Made by a program: the position numbers and the translations under genes
The notes under the pieces: model-generated
Told to the model about the DNA's origin: nothing
Seen by the model: only the letters and a program-made list of their open reading frames with translations
Database searches by the model: none
In this document: piece after piece, positions 11,384-20,205 of the stretch
How positions within the stretch are numbered: the first letter of the stretch is position 1
How the letters are laid out: each line of letters starts with the position of its first letter
Assembly (NCBI GenBank): GCA_014529385.2
Contig: CM043958.1
Location: 80,446,025 to 80,510,024, forward strand
Direction of reading: 5' to 3'
Source: Adiantum capillus-veneris
Lineage: Eukaryota; Streptophyta; Polypodiopsida; Polypodiales; Pteridaceae
DNA: 64,000 nucleotides

Positions 11384-11597
11384 ATATTGCCAAGCGTGTT
11401 GGAGTTTTGGAGCATTTGTGATGATTTCATGTGGAATTGAATATGAAAACATTCATATACACACACGCACATGTATATACATTATAGGCCATATTGCCAA
11501 GCGTATTGGAGTTTTGGAGCATTTGGTGATGATTTCATGTGGAATTGAATATGAAAACATTCACACACACACACACACACACACATGTATATACATA
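11384..11597. repeat. Tandem duplication, 107-bp unit, two copies
   Basis: The unit beginning ATATTGCCAAGCGT starts at 11384 and again at 11491, each running through TGGAGTTTTGGAGCATTTG and GGAATTGAATATGAAAACATTCA into a (CA)n tract. The copies differ at only a few bases apart from (CA)n length, so the duplication is fairly recent. Confidence 0.85.
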
Positions 11598-12474
11598 TAT
11601 ATAGATACATACACAATTAGGTAGTACACACATATATACGTACTTGCATGCATACATGATGCATATAGACATGCGAAAGGGATAATAGAGAAATGCGAGA
11701 GATATGGTGTGAGTGTTTCTATTTGTGCTCATTAGTGAGCTTGATAAATTGCATAGGATTAACCATTCAAATTTTTTTGTAAGAGAAAATAAGACCCACC
11801 ATAAGTGAATCGCGTGAGCGCATGAGAATAAAATTTGGAACTCGATTGAAATTGGTCTAAAAAACCTTGCATATTGCAACATGAAATTAAAATGTGATGG
11901 TGGTACAATATCCAACATACGCATATTTGCTCAAGTCTTTCAAAAGGTCATCAACATCCATCCATGCCCTCTCTAAACTTGTAGATTACTCATGCATATC
12001 ACAACATTGACTTCATAGTTCCCCATGATCCAATTTTTGTATATCCAGCCTTGTCAAATACGTCCATATTTACTATGTTGAATCCCCTTAAGAAATATTC
12101 TCAAAGGTTTTGTGTATTGTGCGTGCTATAAACCTTACTTTTATGTTGGTGCAACATAATACAAGCTCAACAAGTGGCACAAGGTACCATATTACCTTTT
12201 TGTTTTGCCACTACTACATAAAGATGTATGAGGTTTGAATGTAGCTTTTTTGTTCATCGTTGGAAAGAGGGCACACATTCAAACTAGAATAATGAAAAAC
12301 TCACTTCATAACATTCATGTAAGCACTGTATCAAGATCACAAACTCATTCAACTTTGTGTTCATTATGACAAACTTGTACCACAGTGGATACAATCCACT
12401 CATAATTATTGGATGACTTCCACAATTAAGAACCATCATGCAGTCAACAAAACCATGAAGCAAGAATGCAGGGA
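11598..12474. other. No supportable gene
   Basis: AT-rich sequence. A 129-codon minus-strand frame (11535-11924) ends in Cys-Val repeats from the (CA)n tract and has no recognisable domain. Confidence 0.4.
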
Positions 12475-12660
12475 CAAGTACTCATTTTGATTGAGCTTAA
12501 GGGCCATGTAGCTCATTTCATCTTGAAGGGACCTTACTCCAAGGTGCAACAAAGAAAAAAGAAAAAAGGCAAGTACTCATTTTGATTGAGCTTAAGGGCC
12601 ATGTAACTCACTCCATCTTGGAGGGACCTTACTGCAAGGTGCAACAACAAACAACAAGAA
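12475..12660. repeat. Tandem duplication, 95-bp unit, two copies
   Basis: CAAGTACTCATTTTGATTG starts at 12475 and again at 12570. Both copies continue through GGGCCATGTA(G/A)CTCA and GGACCTTACT(C/G)CAAGG, and end in an A-rich tract (AAAGAAAAAAGAAAA in the first). Confidence 0.85.
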
Positions 12661-12747
12661 GGAATGTAAAGAAATAACTTGATCTTGTCATTACAATTGC
12701 CTTTATATTTTATCAATATAAAGCCATTTGGGCATCACAAGACATGT

Positions 12748-12839
12748 TGTTAGTATATTACTCTTGGATTGTGGCAATTTTTTGAGGAAAATGGCAGCTT
12801 GATCCTTTATGTCCCCCCCCCCCCACCCCCCAAAACAAA

Positions 12840-12912
<73 letters not shown>

Positions 12913-13292
12913 TACTTATTTATCTAGCAGTAAAACTATATAAATATAATTAAATTTTACGCGAGGTTACCTATTTACTGTAAAGTGTGAGCTTTGTCCT
13001 AAGGTGTGAGTCAAGGAGAGGAGAGTGGATTTATCCCACGTACTGTGGAGAAAGGCTGTAGAGCTACTTAAAGCTCATTTCTTGAATGAATAAACAACAA
13101 CTTCATTTTGCACTACATGCTTGTCTATGGTGAGCTTGTGCTAAGCTAAGTCAATACTCAAGATTGTGAGTCGAAGCTAATTCTATCTTGGAACCTAATT
13201 CACTTGAGTGATAACCTTGCTTACACACACTCACACACTTGCACCATGTTTCTCTTTCATCCACCATAGCTAGCACGATCCAATTCCTAACA
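12748..13292 (+). mobile_element. Putative 5' LTR with (CT)n(CA)n interior
   Basis: A Met primer site at 13295 requires an LTR end just before it. The sequence there ends CCTAACA, and the nearest matching start is TGTTAGTATATT at 12748, giving mirrored TGTTAG/CTAACA ends and 545 bp. The interior holds a C-homopolymer, (CT)n(CA)n at 12841-12908 and AATGAATAAACA near 13085-13100, a possible polyadenylation signal. About 80 bp after the (CA)n (from GAGTACTTATTTATC) recur after the (CA)n at 16289-16338, so this LTR may itself contain a (CA)n-cored repeat. No 3' LTR partner was found. Confidence 0.45.
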
Positions 13293-13294
13293 TT

Positions 13295-13306
13295 TGGTAT
13301 CAGAGC
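13295..13306 (+). other. Primer binding site, initiator Met-tRNA type
   Basis: TGGTATCAGAGC, the standard plant Ty1/copia and Ty3/gypsy primer site, lies 2 bases after an LTR-like end CCTAACA. Confidence 0.85.
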
Positions 13307-14436
13307 TATGGTGTGCTAGCTAGGATTGTTGTTGTACTTTTGTGTGTTAGTTTGATTAACATCTCCTAATCATCATTAGGATCCTTGGTATTTCTCTTCT
13401 TCTCTTTCCATTGCATACCTTGTGACTAATTAGCATCAATTAGTCAGTGTGAGCACGTTCTTGGGTTTGACTCCCTTGGGCCACTAATCTCCTTGCTAAT
13501 TCTGAGGTTAATTAGTATTATTCTTAATTATTAGGTGTTTCTCTCAATATTTTTCTTACCATCTTTTGTGTTCCATTACTCCTAAGTACGGAACTACCTT
13601 GCTTTGTCACTTATGAGCATCCATAGCCAATGTCATGAGCTTCGCAATGCATCCTCCCATGCTCCAATTGGACATCTTATGAGAAAATAATTGCTTAATT
13701 AATTGTGAAAGTTTATGCTACTATTTCTCTATGCTCTGCAACAGGGAAGTGTGTTTAGGTGTGTGTGTGTGTGTGTGTGTGTGCCTAGAAGAGCATTCAA
13801 TGCTCACCATCCTTTGTGGAAAAAACAAGCCTCAAAAGCCTTGCACGTGGTGGGAACCTCTTGTTTTTAGGGGCCCTTGACCCTTTTTAAAGGCAAAGTG
13901 GCCACACACTAGGGCGCCCACTAGGCGGACTTCAACTGGCACTCAAACGCTTTACATTCGAATTTCGGGTCCAGCCACCCACTGGCCGACCGTCGCAAGG
14001 GAGTAAAACCGACGTTCGACCGACGCTCCCCCCCCTTGCCTGCTCGATCGGCCGCAGTCGCTTGCCTACTGCCGTCCGGCCACAGACCTCCCCCGCGCGC
14101 TCAACCACTCTTAACAAACTTTTCGGGTCTGCCCTTGTTGGGCCCCCCTTCCCACGATGCTGCCTCAAGTTCTCAAGGGCTTTAACCTCCGCCCTCGTTG
14201 GGCCTCCCTTCCCACGTTGCCTCAAACTCCGAGAGTCCAAGAAGCCCAAAGCTTCCAAGCTCAAGGCCCTGCTCCCACCAAACTGCAGCAAGGCAACCGA
14301 AAACTTTCAAAGCCTCAAAGGCATCAAAGAACTCCGAGTGGAAGAAATAAAGCAACCAAAGGCGAATTTCAAAAGGCTTCATCAAGATTCTCCAAAGCAC
14401 TCAAAGAAATTCTTCAAAGCATCACCAAGCATTCGA
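13307..14436. other. LTR-element leader-like sequence, then GC-rich stretch with duplicated motif
   Basis: 13307-13750 is AT-rich leader-like sequence, followed by a (GT)n tract at 13760-13783. From 13900 base composition shifts to GC-rich. A 131-codon plus-strand frame (14062-14457) contains the phrase SALVGPPFPRC twice, because a stretch of about 65 bp (GCCC(T/C)(T/C)GTTGGGCC...TTCCCACG) is tandemly duplicated near 14125-14225. The antisense frame is also open, as expected for GC-rich DNA. I recognise no protein family and do not claim a gene. Confidence 0.35.
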
Positions 14437-14487
14437 AGGAGCATTACCTCCCTGTGAAGAGGGGCTTCACAGGGAGGTAATGCTCCT
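14437..14487. repeat. Perfect 23-bp inverted repeat (hairpin, 5-nt loop)
   Basis: The arm at 14437-14459 (AGGAGCATTACC...GTGAAG) is the exact reverse complement of 14465-14487, around the loop AGGGG. Flanking phrases (CAAAGCATCACCAAGCAT, GGGGCTTCA) recur on both sides up to about 14560, so the hairpin arose within a small direct-repeat cluster. Confidence 0.95.
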
Positions 14488-14584
14488 CAAAGAAATTCTC
14501 CAAAGCATCACCAAGCATCCAAAGGAGCATTACCAAAGAGGGGCTTCATAGACGTGACAGTGAAGAGGAGCTTCACAAAAAGGG

Positions 14585-14587
<3 letters not shown>

Positions 14588-14643
<56 letters not shown>
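14588..14643. repeat. (CT)n microsatellite
   Basis: Two (CT)n tracts separated by a single TAT interruption. The Penelope-like ruin begins about 115 bases downstream. Confidence 0.95.
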
Positions 14644-14650
<7 letters not shown>

Positions 14651-14757
14651 GAACCCTTAAAAATATTGCAACCAAGCACAAAACTTTGCAAATAAATTTT
14701 CTATCATCGATTGTGCTTGTGTAAAGAGGCAGACACTGGCTAGGAGAGTCTCCTAAG

Positions 14758-16225
14758 CTAAGACCCCTCTATTGGCACAAATGGGGGCTCACTTATACCT
14801 TTTCGATGGCTGTCTATTGAAAGCTGTTGGATCACACCACAACTACCTGTTGATTTTCAAAAACTTTCACAAGACTAGTTTGTTGTAGGACTTGATAAAA
14901 GCTCCAATTTTCCCATTCGTATATGCAAAAACTTGGCATGGAATACATCTCACTCTCAGATTTTTGGGAAGGAATTCACACCACTTAATACATCTCCTTA
15001 TGAGGTCACCTATAATATTTCAAAACATCTAGAAAATATGGGGTATTTTATTCAAGATACCAAACTTCCATTACTTTTTCCCACCTATAAGCTACATGAG
15101 CATAAGTTTAGATGGATATCTGATGCCCTGAATGGTATTTTTTCTAACATTACCAAAGATATCACCCTCTGCCTTGACCTTGTTCTTTCAGAATTTTAAT
15201 ATATCTATGCCTCTAAACAAAAAATCTGCTCTAACTTTCTCCAAATACACTGTAACTCCTTTTGGTTAGTAAAAAACTTCAGTGAGGTTATTCTTAACTT
15301 CCCTAAACAAATTTTTCATCTCTTCACAACAGATAATACTCAGTGATATGAGAATATACCTTTGGAAGGAGAATTAGGACTGAAAGATGTTCTATCTCAG
15401 ATGATCAAGCTTGCCTTCAATAATGCTAGGAAGAATGGTTTCTTCTACATTTCGCTCTCCAAGAAACCTAGATGGATTAAAAAAACACAATCTTCTCATC
15501 CCCTACACTTTGATGATGAAAAACTATTTAAAAACATATCTTGAGTACTTGATAACTGCACTATTCTCTTCGGAGGACAGTGCTTTAATCAAAGCCAAGG
15601 CATTCCCATGGGATTTTCCTGCTCATCTCTAATGTGTAATCTATACTTAGCCTTCTTTGAATACAAATGGTTTCTCAGAACCATGAGGGAAAAAAGTAAC
15701 TATCATAAACTTTCACTTTTTAATCATACGTACAGATATATGAATGACTTATTAAGCCTCAACAATAGAATATTCTCAAAAGAAATTAATCATATATATC
15801 CCAGCTGCTTAAAAATTGAATGAACCTATAAACATGGGTTTACAACATCAACTTGCTTCTTTGCCACTACAATCCAATTCCTTTTCTTTACAATTAGACT
15901 ACATAAACCTTGTGTAGGAGACTATGACCAGAAGTTTACTTGGAAGAGAGACCTATTAGATATCCCACCTATTGAATTCTTTAAAAAGAATAGTAATCGA
16001 CCACATAAAACTGCTCTTAGTGTATCAGCCTCCTATACTTGATAATATATACTCCTCTTCCAACTGCTTCTTTGCATGGGAAGATATTAAGATACTTATA
16101 CAATAATTTTGCCTTAATGGATTCAAAAGAAAGGAAATAATCAACAAAATCACACAATCCCTTTCTCAAAATGATTGGCCTGGCTTACATTTCAACCACA
16201 CTAACCTCATTTCTCTGATTAGGTA
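14758..16225 (+). pseudogene. Penelope-like element reverse transcriptase, decayed
   Basis: Reverse transcriptase of a Penelope-like retroelement, which copies its RNA at a nicked target. After an in-frame stop near 14757 the readable frame gives GTNGGSLIPFRWLS, then QLPVDFQKLSQ, FVVGLDKSSNFPIRICKN (14879-14932), LPLLFPTYKLHEHKFRWISD (about 15067-15126), FGGQCFNQSQGIPMGF (about 15570-15620), NLYLAFFEYKWF (about 15637-15672), HTYRYMNDLLSLNN (about 15727-15768), IYPSCLKIE, SNRPHKTALS (about 15990) and SQNDWPGLHFNH (about 16165-16200). The order and phrases match a Penelope-like family common in invertebrate databases (GIPMGTNCAPL...FRYIDDVLSLNN), by eye closest to the Naiad/Chlamys branch. YxDD is YMND, so one catalytic Asp is lost. 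At least five stops and a frameshift near 16035 are present. I see no GIY-YIG nuclease. Confidence 0.7.
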
Positions 16226-16252
16226 GTAGGCCCATTCACAATGGGCCTACTA
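16224..16252. repeat. Perfect 13-bp inverted repeat (3-nt loop) at the end of the Penelope-like ruin
   Basis: TAGTAGGCCCATT (16224-16236) and AATGGGCCTACTA (16240-16252) flank CAC. The hairpin starts at the stop region of the Penelope-like frame. Related but broken forms (AGGCCTACT, AGTAGGCCCAT) precede the (CA)n tracts at 23.4 and 36.4 kb. Confidence 0.9.
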
Positions 16253-16287
16253 TCAACCCATTGTGTATGGTGCCTGGGACAGGGCCG

Positions 16288-16339
<52 letters not shown>

Positions 16340-16400
16340 GTACTTATTTATCCAGCAGCAGTTAAACTATATAAATATAACTAAATTTTACATGAGGTTA
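16253..16400. repeat. (CA)n-cored repeat: conserved left flank, (CA)25, conserved right flank
   Basis: The left flank CCCATTGTGTATGGTGCCTG followed by GGACAGGG leads into (CA)n at 16289-16338. The same left flank precedes (CA)n at about 23400-23475 and, more diverged, at about 36425-36595. The right flank (AGTACTTATTTATCC...GGTTACCTATTTAC, to about 16412) also follows the (CA)n at 12.9 kb. The tract therefore sits inside a repeat family rather than arising independently each time. Confidence 0.7.
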
Positions 16401-16760
16401 CCTATTTACCTTAATCAAAACACCTAGGTTCTACCTTAAACTATCTTATGGGTCGATTTTTATAAAAAACGGGGCGGGGGGGGCAATCCTCCTCCTTTTC
16501 TTCTCATGGGTACCCACCCCTAAGGTATTATGTATAGATCGTGGCATTCATTCTACCCTACCCTTCACACTCTCACTCTCTCTGTCCCCCTTGTCTGTAC
16601 TGCAGCGAATTGCAGCCTAGCGCTAACTCTTACACACACTCTCTCCCCCTCTCAACCCCCAATATGCGAGCATGGGTGGCTGTAGCGGCTTCTTGGGAAC
16701 CTGCAGCCACTGAATACTTTGATCGTGGGTCTTCTTCTCACCTTGAGCAAGCTAGCTAAA
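16401..16760. other. No gene; CT-rich promoter-like stretch
   Basis: Contains a G-rich run (GGGGCGGGGGGGGC near 16470) and CT/C-rich sequence up to the TATA module that follows. Short frames here have no recognisable content. Confidence 0.4.
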
Positions 16761-16800
16761 CTATAAAAGGTGAGGGTGCTTTGTCCCCTCACTTAGTCTG
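16761..16800 (+). promoter_or_regulatory. TATA box plus GTGAGGG/CCCTCAC hairpin module, copy 1
   Basis: CTATAAAAG (16761-16769) is followed at once by GTGAGGG (16770-16776), a 9-nt loop and CCCTCAC (16786-16792), a perfect 7-bp stem, and then TTAGTCTG. Five more copies of this TATA-hairpin arrangement occur downstream (20.6, 24.2, 27.36, 27.55 and 37.38 kb). That reads as a core promoter with a conserved structured 5' end; transcription itself is inference. Confidence 0.5.
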
Positions 16801-17273
16801 TGGATATATTTCGCTTTGCATGTGTTTTTCAAAGTAAGGTGTGAGGGCTTTGACACTGTGCAGTCATGGAGGTGGTTGAAGTACCGTCTAAGATTGGTAT
16901 TCTCCTTGTTAATGATACCTTGATGATGACACACAATAAAGATTTTGTACATAATGCATGAGAGAAAGCATCATGGTATTGTGACCAATTTAGTTTGTTT
17001 TCTGCTGTATAAACGTTACATTTTGAAAAATTATGGGTTTATTTTTTCTATAAAGAGAGACAGCTACCGCCTAGCTTGACCTCAGTTTTACAAAAAATGG
17101 GTGGGTATCCTGCCGCGACTATGTACTGTGCATGGTATGGTTTTTGAAGGATGGATGTTAATACACCGTGGTTTGCAAAACCCGTTTTTACTGAGAAAAT
17201 TGGAGATGGGCAGTGAGGGGATTGATGGTTTTTTGTACATGTAATCAGCCCGTACTAATCATGCTAATGTATA
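16801..17273. other. No recognised gene
   Basis: Downstream of the TATA-hairpin copy the sequence is unique in this window and carries no readable domain. It ends where the truncated copia element begins. Confidence 0.4.
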
Positions 17274-18118
17274 TTACATTTTGTTTGCTGATGATACAAC
17301 CTGTACCCTTTGCTTTCAATACTATAACCAACAAAAATGCGTTTGACAGTCTTATAGTCCAATTTCTGCGCTGTGTTTGTGGCACCAAAGCATATGCCAA
17401 ACAGCCAAAAACACGCATGTGCTCAATAGAAGGCTTTCTATCATGCCATGCTTCATATGGAGTAATAGACTGCAAAGATTTTGTAGGACACTTGTAGTAC
17501 ATAAGTGGCACACATGATGGCCTCAAGCCAAAAAGAATGCGGCAAAGCATGACTTTTGACCATACATAGTGCCATTTCTATAAGTGACCTGTTTTTCCTC
17601 TCAGCAACACCATTTTGCTGAGGTGTATAAGGCATTGTACATTGGTGTTTTATCCCACGACTAGCTAGAAATGCATTGAATTCACGAGACATATACTCCC
17701 CCCCTTGATCGGAACGGAGGGTGCCCATAGTACATTTCGAGACATTTTCAGCCATAGCCATAAATTGTTTGAAGCACATAAAAACTTCGGACTTCGCTTT
17801 AAGAGGAAATACCCATTCATTCCTGGAGTAATCATCAATGAAAGTCACAAAGTAAAGGTAATTGCCCAAGGACGGAGTTTGCATAGGCTCACAAACATCA
17901 CTATGCACATGTTGCAACCTGCATGTGGCCAGAACTGAACCATCCTTTGGAAACTTAGAACGCTGCATTTTACCCAAAACACAACCTTCACAAACATGTT
18001 TGGCAGGTGCTTCAAGAGGCGGCAAAGAAGCAACCATATTAGATTTCTGCAAATGCAACAAACTGGCAAAATCCAGTTGACCAAAACGTGCATGCCAAAG
18101 TTTTGCATCTGAAATAGT
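17274..18118 (-). pseudogene. pol: Copia A integrase
   Basis: The zinc segment survives as LWHARFGHL-type sequence, partly out of frame, then CEGCVLGKMQRSKFP. In the 202-codon frame 18061-17453 the catalytic triad is readable: VHSDVC (first Asp), LRSDQGGEY (second Asp), and [11 protein letters not shown] (Glu). The C-terminal part (17550-17245: SITPYEAWHDRKPSIEHMRVFGCLAYA) lies in another frame after a shift near 17500. The sequence ends mid-domain (RLYH equivalent), confirming truncation before reverse transcriptase. Confidence 0.85.
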
Positions 18119-18774
18119 TCATGAATCTACAACAGCAGTTGCAAAATTTTGTCCACGCTTGCCATACAAAGTGAGCTTATACAACCCACGGCACAAAAGG
18201 CCAGATGCAACAATTTCATCACCAAAACTGAGATCATGAACTGTACATCTGTCATCCACAAATTTGACTACAAGTCCAAGTCTAGCAAGTGCAGATACAA
18301 ACAAAAGATTCTTCTTGATCCCAGGTACATAAAGTGCATCAACAAGTGTGAAAGAAATGCCATTTGTAGCAGTAAGCACAATCTTTCCAACTTCCTGAAC
18401 CGGATAAGAGGCATTGTTGGCACAAGTGACTGAATTCCCATGAGGGACAGACTCGAGAGAGGTGAACAATTGACAATGTCAGGTAATGTGCTTTGTAGCA
18501 CCACTATCAAAATACCACACATGTGAATTTGGAGCAAATGACAAGCATGCATCATGGACAACAGGATTGTAAGTGCACTCTACGCTTAAAGCCCATTCTG
18601 CATCAACATCATCAACACAGTCTCCTTTCACAGAAGACTCAACAATGGCTGCATTTGCAGTGGAACCAGCATTTGCAGTGGAACCACCCTCTTTCTTCTT
18701 AGCCTCTTTGGCCTTCAACTTAGGACACTGCTTGATCAAGTGATCATTAGCTTTACAATAATGGCAACACATTT
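18119..18774 (-). pseudogene. pol: Copia A zinc knuckle and aspartic protease region
   Basis: CHYCKANDHLIKQC (C-x2-C-x4-H-x4-C, 18769-18728) is the nucleic-acid-binding knuckle at the end of gag. It is followed by a Lys/Ala-rich linker with two repeats of the type STANAG, then the retropepsin-like active site WYFDSGATKHIT at about 18514-18479. A stop after HIT interrupts the frame. The next segment (18469-18119: DALYVPGIKKNLLFVSALARLGL) is the conserved stretch between protease and integrase of copia elements. Confidence 0.85.
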
Positions 18775-19613
18775 ACTTTTTTCCCTTATCACTAGAATTG
18801 CTAGATGAATTTCTACGAGCAGAAGCATTAGGAACAGAAGTTTTTCCACTCGCAGCAGAACCATAAGAAGTGGCTGCATTGTTGTTACCACCCTTTCTTT
18901 GAGAAGCAATAAAAGCCTATTCAACTGCATGCTGTCTAGTCCTATTTTTTGTGGAAAGTGACTCTTGCAACAAGAATGTGCATAATGCATCAAACTTGAC
19001 AACTTCTGGATTTCCTTGGGTCATAAGTCTCCAAGTACTAGCAAAAGTCTGGTAAGAATGTGGTAAGGCATCAAGAACATTCTGCACAAGGGAACTGTCT
19101 GAAATGACTTCACCTACAGAAATAAGTTGCTCATTGATATCCTTGACACTAGCAAGGAAAGTGTCCATATCATCTTCCTCATGCATAATCTTTGACTCCA
19201 TCTCTTTATGCAACAAATCAATTTTAGCCTCATTGCGACTTGCATAAAGACCAACCAAAATATCCCAAGCCTGTTTTACAGATTTTGCTGAACGGATGTG
19301 AGGAACAATGGTGCACTTCATAGACAATGCAATCAATGCATGAGCCTGCGCGTCCTTTACATCCCAACGAGCTTGTTATATCGTAGGCAAAACAACTCTA
19401 ATAGCAACAATCCTTGCAGCAAGACCTGCAACATCCTCAACATTTCCTACATCCTCAGAACCAGGACGTACATCAATGCCCTGCACAATATTCCAGACGC
19501 CCTTTGACACAAGAATGTGTTGCATCATATAAGCCCACATAGGGTAATTGTCCCCCATCCAACGTGTCCTTAGCAGCAAACATCTTGAAGACATTTGTGT
19601 TGTTGTCAGCCAT
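18775..19613 (-). pseudogene. gag: Copia A gag
   Basis: Gag forms the virus-like particle. The start is MADNNTNVFKMFAAKD at 19613, matching MANNNNTDVFKMFAAED of the sister copy. A frameshift near 19555 breaks the N-terminal segment (LDG then YPMWAYMMQHILVSKGVWNI in another frame). The central UBN2-like gag helices (19336-18917: MIALSMKCTIVPHI..., ASRNEAKIDLLHKEMESKIM) are intact. A second frameshift precedes the zinc knuckle. At the codon where the sister copy has TAG (29446), this copy still reads CAG (Gln). Confidence 0.8.
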
Positions 19614-19961
19614 GGAAAATGCTACACCTGTTGTGAAAACTGCCTGAAAATAGGAGAAACAAAGAGGGAACAACACGTGCTATATAGCACAAACCGTAGA
19701 AGACTGTAAGGCACCTGTTATGCAAAAATCGGCACTGACAAAAATTCTGCACAAAATGACGAAATTGCCTGTGTAGACCTGCTTGTAGTGGAAACGGAGG
19801 CCGAAATGAGCCCGAATCAGAAATCTCAGCAGTCTGAGCTCTACAAGCTCAACCGAAATATTTGTCGACCTGCGAACGCTCACCAAACCTCACTGTAATT
19901 GGAGAAAGTGAGTAGGCGTCTGCTGGAGCAGCTGATGACTAAGCCCGGGAGTATGTAACCT

Positions 19962-19973
19962 GCTCTGATACCA
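19962..19973 (-). other. Primer binding site of copia A
   Basis: On the minus strand this reads TGGTATCAGAGC, complementary to initiator Met-tRNA, 2 bases inside the LTR end. Confidence 0.9.
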
Positions 19974-19975
19974 AT

Positions 19976-20205
19976 TTTTGGAATTAGGGTTGCAGAGAGA
20001 CACACACAGCTTGGAGAAGACGAAGGAACGTCAAGGCACACAATAGAGAGTGTGTTACTTAGTGTGCAATAATGGAAAGATAGATAGCCCTAGAGTGATG
20101 GGCGTATATACAATGCTCGGGGGAAAATACCTCCTAAAGAGGGAAAAAATGCCCCGACGGTCCTAGTGTGTTCACACACATCACTACCACATGTATATGG
20201 TAACA
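19976..20205 (-). mobile_element. 5' LTR of copia A (230 bp)
   Basis: On the minus strand it begins TGTTACCATATACATGTGG at 20205 and ends ...ATTCCAAAA at 19976 (CA changed to AA). It aligns along its length with the 227-bp LTR at 28721-28947. The primer site follows on the minus strand. Confidence 0.85.

Larger units (their letters stand above)
17274..20205 (-). mobile_element. Ty1/copia element 'A', 3'-truncated, minus strand
   Basis: This element keeps its 5' LTR (20205 to 19976), Met primer site, gag, protease and integrase. It stops at about 17274, before reverse transcriptase, where similarity to its sister copy at 28.7-33.4 kb ends. No 3' LTR is present. It sits inside the tandem non-coding array: the bases after its LTR (TTACACTGCTTTCTTGG from 20206) match the uninterrupted sequence at 23786. 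It is less decayed than the sister copy in several codons and so serves as an outgroup for the sister's mutations. Confidence 0.85.

Noticed and set aside
11535-11924. 129-codon minus-strand frame
   Set aside because: AT-rich DNA ending in a (CA)n-encoded tail; no homology recognised and no conserved counterpart in the window.
14062-14457. 131-codon frame as a gene
   Set aside because: Both strands are open because the stretch is GC-rich and internally duplicated; no known domain and no start context.
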